Source: an uncultured Streptococcus sp.
GTDB lineage: Bacteria; Bacillota; Bacilli; Lactobacillales; Streptococcaceae
NCBI RefSeq assembly: GCF_938020365.1
Contig: NZ_CALIIB010000028.1
Span: 1 to 10,519 of the forward strand
Length of the DNA: 10,519 bases
Direction: 5' to 3'
The notes under the pieces were generated by a model. It had not been told where the DNA came from, did no database searches, and saw only the letters and a list, made by a program, of their open reading frames with translations. The translations under genes and the position numbers were made by a program. Below, piece after piece: positions 1-5,679 of the stretch; position 1 is the stretch's first letter; each line of letters starts with the position of its first letter.

Positions 1-52
1 CTTTACCAGCAGGGATTTGCAATTTTACAAGTTTTTCGACTTTTTTAGCCAT
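1..52 (-). CDS. rplK: 50S ribosomal protein L11, N-terminal fragment
   Basis: The first 17 codons are present, and the gene runs off the left edge of the window. They read MAKKVEKLVKLQIPAGK, the conserved start of bacterial L11, the protein that binds the GTPase-associated region of 23S rRNA. The ATG at 52 is preceded by a strong ribosome-binding site (AAGGAGG on the minus strand, 61-67) at normal spacing. A promoter and a structured leader lie upstream. The next gene, outside the window, is expected to be rplA (L1), the usual partner, but this cannot be seen. Identification is firm although only the N-terminus is present. Confidence 0.93.
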   Translation of the reverse strand, partial: MAKKVEKLVKLQIPAGK

Positions 53-68
53 TTTTAAATCCTCCTTT

Positions 69-126
69 GTGGTTTTGGCGGTAATTAGAGATTTTTACCT
101 CCCACAAGTATGCTTTTTGCATACTT
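69..126 (-). promoter_or_regulatory. rplK mRNA leader with probable L1-binding structure
   Basis: The transcribed leader can form two structures. The first is a 5' hairpin with perfect 8-base arms, 119-126 with 106-113, around an A5 loop close to the predicted transcription start. The second is a two-part helix: an outer GTGG/CCAC (102-105 with 69-72) and an inner GGTAA/TTACC (95-99 with 80-84). In Firmicutes and other bacteria ribosomal protein L1 represses the rplK-rplA messenger by binding a leader element that mimics its rRNA site. The GTGGGAGGTAA side fits that kind of element. The pairing is seen in the sequence, while the L1 role is inferred. Confidence 0.6.
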
Positions 127-130
127 TTCT

Positions 131-158
131 ATTATACACTAATCTTTTCAAAATGCAA
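131..158 (-). promoter_or_regulatory. rplK promoter
   Basis: On the minus strand a TTGCAT -35 (153-158) and a perfect TATAAT -10 (131-136) are separated by 16 bases. The predicted start is near 124-125, at the foot of the leader hairpin. It points away from the divergent DUF3397 promoter. Confidence 0.85.
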
Positions 159-184
159 GAAAAATTCTTATATTTTCTCATTTT

Positions 185-195
185 TATGGTAAAAT
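185..195 (+). promoter_or_regulatory. Extended -10 promoter of the DUF3397 gene
   Basis: TATGGTAAAAT contains an extended -10 (TG-n-TAAAAT, hexamer 190-195). No good -35 is visible at the right distance. The ATG starts 7 bases after the hexamer, so transcription would begin at or next to the A of the start codon. Confidence 0.65.
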
Positions 196-201
196 GGTTA
201 C

Positions 202-549
202 ATGGTATTATTAAAAATTGCTTCTGTATTATTTATCTTTTTAACACTTATCTTATCGATTATCGCAGTGAAGGTCTTCAGGCTAAGAAAATTTGGCTTG
301 AATTTTGCAGATTTGGCTTTCCCTTTTTTTGCTATAGAGTTGTATATCATTTCAGACAAGGCCTTCTACCATAGTCTTTTACCCCACCTATTATTAGTAT
401 TGTCTGGCCTAGCTATCGCCATCACAGCTTATTTTCTTAGGAAAAAACGGACTTTCTACTATCCCAAGTTCTTTAAATTTTTCTGGCGGGCTGGTTTTAT
501 CTTGACCTTCTTTATGTACCTAGGCATGGTCATCGCTCTCTTTTTATAA
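202..549 (+). CDS. DUF3397 family membrane protein
   Basis: This is a 115-residue, very hydrophobic protein with four likely membrane helices (about 4-25, 37-52, 58-79 and 95-115). Short basic stretches such as RLRK at 27-30 and RKKR at 80-83 suggest cytoplasmic loops. Length, composition and a position divergent from rplK match the DUF3397 proteins of streptococci and lactobacilli, whose function is unknown. No Shine-Dalgarno sequence precedes the ATG at 202. Instead an extended -10 lies so close that a leaderless messenger is expected. The earlier ATG at 194 is in another frame and overlaps the -10. A bidirectional terminator follows 10 bases after the stop. Family assignment is from memory of the protein type; no catalytic residues can be pointed out. 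Confidence 0.8.
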   Translation: MVLLKIASVLFIFLTLILSIIAVKVFRLRKFGLNFADLAFPFFAIELYIISDKAFYHSLLPHLLLVLSGLAIAITAYFLRKKRTFYYPKFFKFFWRAGFILTFFMYLGMVIALFL

Positions 550-558
550 ATGTAAAAC

Positions 559-588
559 AAAACCCATCGGGCAAATCCGATGGGTTTT
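559..588. terminator. Bidirectional terminator between the DUF3397 and VOC genes
   Basis: A perfect 12-base inverted repeat (559-570 with 577-588) encloses a 6-base loop. The arms are GC-rich inside (CCCATCGG) and AAAA/TTTT outside, giving a U-tract in both directions. It ends the plus-strand DUF3397 transcript and, from the other side, the minus-strand VOC transcript. Confidence 0.9.
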
Positions 589-638
589 CGTATGCGGAAC
601 TTACAAGTCATGCTTTATATCTTCCGATTCTCTTACTT

Positions 639-1025
639 TTATTCATGAATTTCTAAAGGCAGACCATCCGGATCAAAGAAGAAAGCCATCTTACGGCCAT
701 CAAAGTCATCATAGCGCAGCTCGGTATGGGGAATCTCCAAACGATCAAATTCCGCTAGCGTTTCTTCAACATCTGTCACTTGGAAAGCCAGATGCCGCAA
801 CCCAGTATGCTCTGGTGCAGGCAGGGTTGGCCGCTTGGGAGCCGCTTCCTTGATGAAAATTTCCAGTGTCAAATTCCCTTTGCGGACATTAAAGAGGATG
901 TCCTGCTTGTCGGGTCGATGGTGCTCATCCAGCATGTCAAAGCCCAGCTTTTCCACATAAAAATCCTTAGTCTTGTCATAATCATGGCCAATAATCGCAA
1001 TATGGTGAATGCTATCTAGTTTCAT
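639..1025 (-). CDS. VOC (glyoxalase-fold) metalloprotein, YaeR/YwkD type
   Basis: This 128-residue protein has two beta-alpha-beta-beta-beta modules, the normal single-chain VOC size. Likely metal ligands are H8 (in IHHIAI), E55 (in LTLEIF), H78 (in GLRHLAF) and E125 (in GLPLEIHE), one pair per module. The motifs HHIAI, GLRHLAF and DPDGLPLE are those of the E. coli YaeR / B. subtilis YwkD branch. That branch is often labelled lactoylglutathione lyase-like but has no settled substrate. Since streptococci vary in their thiols, methylglyoxal detoxification is only a guess. An AAAGGA ribosome site (about 1033-1038) supports the start at 1025. It lies 105 bases downstream of ftsK with a terminator between and no clear promoter of its own. 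Confidence 0.88.
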   Translation of the reverse strand: MKLDSIHHIAIIGHDYDKTKDFYVEKLGFDMLDEHHRPDKQDILFNVRKGNLTLEIFIKEAAPKRPTLPAPEHTGLRHLAFQVTDVEETLAEFDRLEIPHTELRYDDFDGRKMAFFFDPDGLPLEIHE

Positions 1026-1053
1026 GACTTTTTCCTTTCATTCTTCAGTAGAG

Positions 1054-1084
1054 AAAATCTGTCGGCTAACTGCTGGCAGATTTT
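1054..1084. terminator. Terminator downstream of ftsK
   Basis: A 13-base-pair stem (1054-1066 with 1072-1084, containing two G-T wobbles on the + strand) surrounds a 5-base loop. The outer pairs are AAAA/TTTT, so a U-run follows on the minus strand (and T5 on the plus). It lies about 47 bases beyond the ftsK stop and only 28 bases before the VOC start codon. Confidence 0.8.
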
Positions 1085-1130
1085 TATTTACAGGACATTA
1101 TTCTTGTTAACCAACTGCTCGGGAAAAAGT

Positions 1131-3434
1131 TTAACTTGTCTGCAACACTTTTCTCGGCTTCGTTCCTTCGGCTGGTCCGATAACACCTGCTGCTTCCAGC
1201 TCTTCCATAAGACGAGTAGCCCGATTAAAGCCGACCGAAAGTCGCCGCTGAATCATAGATGCGCTAGCCTTCTGAGTCTCAATAACCAAGGCCTTGGCTT
1301 CCTCAAAGAGAGGATCGCCTTCATCATCGCCCCCGCCAGTATCCAAATCACTTTCAGATACTTCGCCTGGATCAAAACTATCATCATAGTCAGCTTCAGC
1401 TTGATTCTTGACAAAAGCTACGATTCGCTCTACATCTTCATCTGAGATAAAGGAGCCCTGCAGACGGACTGGGTGGTTTTCATCAATCGGCTTAAAGAGC
1501 ATGTCTCCACGACCCAAGAGCTTTTCTGCTCCATTTTCATCCAGAATGGTTCGGCTGTCTGTCCCGCTGGATACAGCAAAGGCAATCCGAGAGGGTACAT
1601 TGGCCTTAATCAGCCCCGAGATTACATCTACAGATGGCCGCTGGGTAGCCAGAATCATGTGAATTCCAGCCGCACGCGCCTTTTGTCCCAGACGAATAAT
1701 AGCATCTTCCACTTCCTTGCTAGCCACCATCATGAGGTCAGCCAGCTCGTCCACGATGACGACGATTAAAGGCAGGGGAGCCTGCTTGTACTCTGACTGG
1801 GCATTGTACTCAGCTACTTTAGCATTGTAGCCTGCAATATTACGGGCACCGACCTTGGAGAAGAGTTCATAGCGATTTTCCATCTCATCTACAACCTTCT
1901 GGAGTGCACGGCTAGCCTTGCGTGGATTGGTCACAACAGGGATAAGCAAGTGGGGAATGTCATTATAAACAGATAGCTCCACCATCTTAGGATCCACCAT
2001 CATAAACTTGACTTCATCGGGTCTGGCCTTCATGAGAATGCTGGCGATAATGCCGTTGACCGCCACAGATTTACCAGAACCAGTAGAGCCCGCCACCAAG
2101 AGATGGGGCATCTTAGCCAAGTCAAAGGACCGGACAGAACCATTGACAGCCTTCCCAAGTGGGATTTCTAGGAGCTTGCTGGCATCTGTCTTCGACTGTT
2201 CCCAAAGTTCTCGGAAAGTCACAGTCGCAATTTCAGAGTTGGGTACTTCAATCCCGACAAGAGATTTTCCAGGAATCGGTGCCTCGATCCGCACATCCTT
2301 AGCAGCTAGGGCAAGAGCCAAGTCATCCGCCAGATTGGAGATCCGATTGACCCGAACACCGACAGCTGGCTTGACCTCATATTTGGTGACAGAAGGTCCG
2401 ATTTCAGCCCGCTCGACAGTAACCTTAATCCCAAAACTAGCAAATGTTTCTTCCAAAATCTTAATATTCTCTCGGACAATCCTCTTTTCCCTGGACTGAT
2501 TTTTGGGCTTGTCAGGCGCAAAGAGATTGATGGTCGGTAATTTATAGTCTAGACTTTCTTTAGCTGTAAAATCCACTTCTACATCTGTATCTGACTCTGC
2601 TTTCTCTATTTCCTCTTCGCAGTCAAAGTCCAGGGGCTCATGAGGATCATACTCTCCCGATTCAGCATAGTCCGCCTCATCAAAGTCCATAGGCGAGTAA
2701 GACAAGTCCTCACCATCTAAAATCTCCCCCGTTTCAGGATCCACTTCCGTTTCTATCTGCTCTACCTCAATGGCTTGCATAGCTGCCTGTGCGGCTTTCT
2801 CCTCCCGCTCAAGGAAACGAAGCTGACGTTTCTCCTCCTCTTTTTCTCTCCAGTTTTGGAAAGCCATGCTAAATTTCTCGGCAAGATCATAAAGCGACCA
2901 TGGACTCATGAGCAGAGCCCCCAGCAAAATCAGGAGCAACCCGATAAAATAAGAGCCGATATTTGAAAAAAGAAAAGAAATCGGAGCATAAAGAGCCGCC
3001 CCAATCAGCCCCCCACCAGCAAATGAGGACACTTTAAAGGCCAACAAATCTGTCAAGACTCGCGTAAGCGTCGTGGATAAAACCTGCCCTTTCAAATGCA
3101 AAACATGAACAAAATAGGCTTGAAAAATTAAGCTGAGTCCTAAGAAAAAGCTGATAAAGCCTGAGATCTTTCCTTCATGTTTATGCAGCCACTTAAAGAA
3201 AAAGAGATAAAACAAGGCAGCTAGAATCACCACATAAGCCAGGCTCCCTACTAGAACCCGAATTAAATTATAGATGGTAACTCCAAAAGCCCCCAGCTTC
3301 AAAGCAGCAAACAACAAAGCGATAGCCAAAACAAAAGTGACTATCATCCGTCGAATCGCTTTTTGTCTTTCTAATTCTGCTTTTGTTGGTCGTCTCGTAG
3401 TCCGACCGTTTTTTGTATTTTTCTTATTTGCCAT
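1131..3434 (-). CDS. ftsK: DNA translocase FtsK/SpoIIIE
   Basis: The product is a membrane-anchored hexameric DNA pump that clears the terminus region through the division septum and positions dimer resolution. Numbered from the chosen start (767 residues), hydrophobic segments at about 28-49, 60-81, 90-110 and 142-178 form the N-terminal membrane domain. An acidic linker follows to about 290. The motor domain has Walker A AGSTGSGKS (448-456) and Walker B VVIVDELADL (558-567). The C-terminal winged-helix gamma domain (about 705-765, with SASMIQRRLSVGFNRA) reads the orienting DNA sequences. An in-frame ATG at 3443 lies inside the promoter -10. The start at 3434 (MANKKN) is therefore chosen and would give a leaderless message. 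Length and motifs match streptococcal FtsK throughout, with no defect visible. Confidence 0.97.
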   Translation of the reverse strand: MANKKNTKNGRTTRRPTKAELERQKAIRRMIVTFVLAIALLFAALKLGAFGVTIYNLIRVLVGSLAYVVILAALFYLFFFKWLHKHEGKISGFISFFLGLSLIFQAYFVHVLHLKGQVLSTTLTRVLTDLLAFKVSSFAGGGLIGAALYAPISFLFSNIGSYFIGLLLILLGALLMSPWSLYDLAEKFSMAFQNWREKEEEKRQLRFLEREEKAAQAAMQAIEVEQIETEVDPETGEILDGEDLSYSPMDFDEADYAESGEYDPHEPLDFDCEEEIEKAESDTDVEVDFTAKESLDYKLPTINLFAPDKPKNQSREKRIVRENIKILEETFASFGIKVTVERAEIGPSVTKYEVKPAVGVRVNRISNLADDLALALAAKDVRIEAPIPGKSLVGIEVPNSEIATVTFRELWEQSKTDASKLLEIPLGKAVNGSVRSFDLAKMPHLLVAGSTGSGKSVAVNGIIASILMKARPDEVKFMMVDPKMVELSVYNDIPHLLIPVVTNPRKASRALQKVVDEMENRYELFSKVGARNIAGYNAKVAEYNAQSEYKQAPLPLIVVIVDELADLMMVASKEVEDAIIRLGQKARAAGIHMILATQRPSVDVISGLIKANVPSRIAFAVSSGTDSRTILDENGAEKLLGRGDMLFKPIDENHPVRLQGSFISDEDVERIVAFVKNQAEADYDDSFDPGEVSESDLDTGGGDDEGDPLFEEAKALVIETQKASASMIQRRLSVGFNRATRLMEELEAAGVIGPAEGTKPRKVLQTS

Positions 3435-3441
3435 AACTTTC

Positions 3442-3452
3442 ATTATACCATA
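3442..3452 (-). promoter_or_regulatory. Extended -10 promoter of ftsK
   Basis: The minus strand reads TATGGTATAAT: a perfect TATAAT (3442-3447) with the TG-n extension. Seven bases separate it from the ATG at 3434, so transcription should start at or within a base of the start codon. No Shine-Dalgarno sequence can be fitted. The -35 region is weak. Confidence 0.75.
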
Positions 3453-3473
3453 TTTTAAGATCTTCTAAACAGA

Positions 3474-3500
3474 AAACTAGCTGCCTTTTGCAACTAGTTT
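3474..3500 (-). terminator. Probable terminator after the PspC remnant
   Basis: Arms AAACTAG (3474-3480) and CTAGTTT (3494-3500) pair. A mismatch and an inner TGC/GCA extend the stem around a 5-base loop. On the minus strand it is followed by TTTT. It lies just past the end of the PspC-like remnant and before the ftsK promoter, insulating ftsK from upstream. Confidence 0.6.
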
Positions 3501-3505
3501 CTGCC

Positions 3506-3664
3506 TTATTCTTCTGGCAAAATCACCCAGAAAATGAGGTAGGGAAGAAGCCCAATCCCATAAGCGAAAAAGGAAACTCCCTAGATGACACGGATGATGA
3601 CCGGATCTATATTAAAATACCGAGCCAAGCCGGAGCAAACTCCCTTCAAACGAACGATAAATTT
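3506..3664 (-). pseudogene. PspC-domain protein gene, broken
   Basis: One minus-strand frame reads a small PspC domain (phage-shock protein C type, a single-helix membrane protein). It contains KFIVRLKG, then GVCSGLARYFNIDP, and, after an in-frame TAG (3581-3583), GVSFFAYGIG and LLPYLIFWVILPEE ending in TAA at 3506-3508. The TAG falls where related proteins commonly have tryptophan, so a single TGG-to-TAG change would explain it. Upstream the frame is closed by TAA at 3665-3667 and no ATG, GTG or TTG opens it, so the start is lost too. A TATGGTAAAAT promoter remnant remains at 3695-3705. The residues are clearly seen; that it was once a working gene is inferred from the preserved domain. A sequencing error could explain the TAG but not also the missing start. 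Confidence 0.8.
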
Positions 3665-3694
3665 TTATCAAACGAAACCAATGATTTTTATCTT

Positions 3695-3705
3695 ATTTTA
3701 CCATA
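3695..3705 (-). promoter_or_regulatory. Extended -10 upstream of the PspC remnant
   Basis: The minus strand reads TATGGTAAAAT (hexamer TAAAAT at 3695-3700), the same element as before the DUF3397 gene. It would start transcription near 3688, upstream of the remnant. Whether it is still active cannot be told. Confidence 0.5.
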
Positions 3706-3764
3706 ATTTTTCCTCAAATAATTGTTGGAACTTCACTATCGCCCTCAAAATCTTCGACTTTTTC

Positions 3765-4067
3765 TTAATTCGGGAAAGGTTTCTGGATACGCCCTAGTAT
3801 AAAAGGCGAGAGCGGACCAACCAAGAGGAAGTTGAGGGAAACCGCCATTACAAAATTTGTTCCCCAAGCTCCCAAATAGCTTTCCATTGACAAGGACACA
3901 CCCTAATATTTTTTCAGCGCTTATGTTGATCTTTCAAAAAACGAAAGAGCAGATCTTTGACCAATGGTCCCACTAAAAGAACATCTATTAGAAATGCTAC
4001 TATAAAACCAGATGAACAATATAGCTTCCTTAAAATTTATAGGCACAAGTGCTCCATTTCTGAAGTA
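3765..4067 (-). pseudogene. DUF2798 membrane protein gene, fragmented
   Basis: Three minus-strand pieces in alternating frames together resemble a DUF2798 protein, a small membrane protein of two similar halves and unknown function. Piece 1 (4067-4011) reads YFRNGALVPINFKEAILFI. Piece 2 (4009-3914) reads GFIVAFLIDVLLVGPLVK and ends in TGA. Piece 3 (3887-3765) reads MESYLGAWGT, then NFVMAVSLNFLLVGPL, and ends in TAA. Joining 1 and 2 needs the removal of one base near 4010. Pieces 2 and 3 lie only about 30 bases apart in different frames, so roughly one helix of the second half has been deleted. The repeated phrase LLVGPL marks the two family halves. The N-terminus beyond 4067 is not readable. 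Family assignment is from memory of its motifs. Confidence 0.65.
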
Positions 4068-4137
4068 TCACATTCATTCTAGCATATATATTTTTATAGA
4101 AAGCGGAAATTTCAAAAAAGTGTTTCTATAGCTCAGA

Positions 4138-4167
4138 TTGGTAATCTTTATCTATTTTTGCTAGACT
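4138..4167 (+). promoter_or_regulatory. Promoter of the Nudix gene
   Basis: A TTGGTA -35 (4138-4143), an 18-base spacer and an extended -10 TGCTAGACT (hexamer 4162-4167) are present. The -10 overlaps the beginning of the longest open frame. This argues for the later start at 4200. Confidence 0.55.
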
Positions 4168-4199
4168 ATTTAGAAGAAAACAGCGGAAAGGAGAATAGT

Positions 4200-4619
4200 A
4201 TGCGAGCAGGTGTGATTGTCTACAATCCTTTCTTTGACAAGATTTTGCTGATTCACCGCTGGAAGAATGGACAAGAGTATTTCGTGATTCCCGGTGGGAC
4301 TATCGAACTTGGAGAAGGACCTCTAGAAACCGCCTTACGGGAAATGAAAGAAGAAGTCAATCTTAACTTTTCTGCTGACCAGCTGTACACAGCTTTTTCC
4401 CTGAACAATCAGGGAAAAGAGGAGTATTATTTCTACACCAGTCTAAGTACGGCTGAGACTCCCCTCATGCAAGGCGAGGAGCTCGAGCGCAGTAGTCTCC
4501 AAAACATTTACCTGCCCGAATGGGTCAGCTTGCAAGAACTTTACAACCACAATCTGCGTCCAAAAAGCCTCAAATCCCTGCTCTTGGAATTTCTGACGCA
4601 GGAAAGTTTGAAAAACTAA
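4200..4619 (+). CDS. Nudix hydrolase
   Basis: The 139-residue protein has a Nudix fold, the family that cleaves a nucleoside diphosphate linked to another group. The box (GX5EX7REUXEEXGU) runs from G33 to L55. E39, R47, E48, E51 and E52, the metal-binding and catalytic positions, are all present, while the usual last glycine is N54. The substrate cannot be read from the sequence. The start at 4200 is chosen because AAAGGAG (4187-4193) sits 6 bases upstream; the open frame extends back to 4158, but that ATG precedes the predicted -10. The gene is followed after 55 bases by the SlrA-like gene, which has its own promoter overlapping the 3' end of this one. It is bordered upstream by gene remnants, so it is probably monocistronic. 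Confidence 0.9.
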   Translation: MRAGVIVYNPFFDKILLIHRWKNGQEYFVIPGGTIELGEGPLETALREMKEEVNLNFSADQLYTAFSLNNQGKEEYYFYTSLSTAETPLMQGEELERSSLQNIYLPEWVSLQELYNHNLRPKSLKSLLLEFLTQESLKN

Positions 4620-4636
4620 AGCACTTATAGTAAAAT
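4608..4636 (+). promoter_or_regulatory. Promoter of the slrA-like gene
   Basis: TTGAAA (4608-4613) and TAAAAT (4631-4636) are separated by exactly 17 bases. The -35 lies inside the last codons of the Nudix gene. The start would fall near 4643, giving a leader of about 30 bases. Confidence 0.75.
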
Positions 4637-4674
4637 AGCAATAGTTCATAAACTTATGCATAGAAAGGTTATTT

Positions 4675-5469
4675 ATGAAAAAAATCATTCTTTTTAGTCT
4701 TTTATCTGCACTTGCTCTGACAGGCTGCTCCACTAAAGAAGATTCTACCACCAAGTCCTCCAGTGCTCCTAAGCAGTCTTCTGCTACCGATACCAGTTCT
4801 GAGGCAGCTGAAGCTCAAAAACTCCGTGAACAGTACAAGGATGCCATGACCAATGAAAATGCCAACTTCCCACAATTATCTACAGAAGTTGCCGAAGATG
4901 AGGCTGAAGTCAAGATTATCACAACGCAAGGAGACATTCGCCTCAAGCTGTTTCCTAAATATGCTCCTTTAGCTGTCGAAAATTTTCTGACACATGCGAA
5001 GGAAGGCTATTATGATGGAGTGATTTTCCACCGCGTTATCAATGACTTCATGATTCAGACAGGCGATCCTAAAGGAGATGGCACAGGTGGCGAATCCATT
5101 TGGAAAGGCAAGAATGAGTCTATTGACTCAGGAAATGGCTTCAAGAATGAATATTCTCCTTACCTCTACAACTTGCGCGGTGCACTAGCCATGGCCAATG
5201 CTGGAAAAGACACCAACGGCAGTCAATTTTTCATCAACCAAAGCAAGAAAGATTTATCCAAACAATTACCAACCGACACCTTCCCAGCTAAAATCATTGA
5301 AGCTTACAAGAACGGCGGAAATCCAAGCCTTGACGGCGGCTATACCGTCTTTGGTCAAGTCATTGAAGGCATGGACGTAGTAGACAAAATCGCTGCCACA
5401 GAAACTGGTGATAAAGACAAACCCAAAACAGATATTAAAATCGAAAAAATTGAAATTATAAAAGAATAG
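4675..5469 (+). CDS. slrA: Cyclophilin-type peptidyl-prolyl isomerase lipoprotein, SlrA-like
   Basis: This is a surface lipoprotein of 264 residues that speeds proline isomerisation in proteins outside the membrane. The signal peptide ends in the lipobox LTGC with C18 as the lipid-bearing residue. A Ser/Thr-rich linker (19-45) follows, then a cyclophilin domain from about 77 to 262. Visible active-site residues are R120 (in FHRVI), F125 and Q128 (in FMIQTGD), plus the LAMANAGKDTNGSQFFIN block. The tryptophan and histidine of eukaryotic cyclophilins are replaced (S218 in PSLDG and Y223). Length and sequence closely resemble pneumococcal SlrA, a rotamase linked to colonisation. A weak AAAGG site (4664-4668) precedes the start. 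A strong terminator follows. The gene symbol rests on remembered similarity. Confidence 0.9.
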   Translation: MKKIILFSLLSALALTGCSTKEDSTTKSSSAPKQSSATDTSSEAAEAQKLREQYKDAMTNENANFPQLSTEVAEDEAEVKIITTQGDIRLKLFPKYAPLAVENFLTHAKEGYYDGVIFHRVINDFMIQTGDPKGDGTGGESIWKGKNESIDSGNGFKNEYSPYLYNLRGALAMANAGKDTNGSQFFINQSKKDLSKQLPTDTFPAKIIEAYKNGGNPSLDGGYTVFGQVIEGMDVVDKIAATETGDKDKPKTDIKIEKIEIIKE

Positions 5470-5529
5470 GAAAAAGTCAACTCGAACTCTGCTCATCTTA
5501 TGAGTTAGGTCCTAGTGTCAACAAAAGAA

Positions 5530-5562
5530 AAAACCAGTCCCCAAAAAACGAGGACTGGTTTT
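5530..5562. terminator. Bidirectional terminator between slrA-like gene and ldcB
   Basis: Perfect 11-base arms (5530-5540 with 5552-5562) enclose an 11-base loop. T-runs follow in both directions (TTTT on plus, TTTTTT on minus). It ends the plus-strand slrA-like transcript and the minus-strand envelope operon arriving from the right. Confidence 0.9.
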
Positions 5563-5679
5563 ACTATACATTTTTCTAATCATCCAGCAGAAACAGCATA
5601 CTTCAACTCCACTTTTAAAGTGAGGTATGTAGCTTCTAACTTTTGAAAATAAGGTAGACGCTGAGTCTGCAATTAGATT

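Noticed and set aside
69..374. Open frame on the plus strand overlapping the DUF3397 gene
   Set aside because: It starts inside the rplK leader, has no ribosome site, and is a different frame of the well-supported membrane protein gene.
2008..2499. 163-codon open frame antisense to the ftsK motor domain
   Set aside because: It has no ribosome site or family resemblance and lies opposite a highly conserved gene.
4126..4143. TATAGCTCAGATTGGTAA, which looks like a tRNA D-arm
   Set aside because: No acceptor, anticodon or T arm surrounds it and it overlaps a plausible -35. A tRNA scar from an integration event cannot be supported.
4158..4199. Longer N-terminus for the Nudix protein
   Set aside because: The ATG at 4158 precedes the predicted -10 and has no ribosome site, whereas 4200 has AAAGGAG at good spacing.
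4443..4754. Minus-strand open frame across the Nudix-slrA junction
   Set aside because: It covers the slrA promoter and signal peptide in antisense and shows no coherent protein features.
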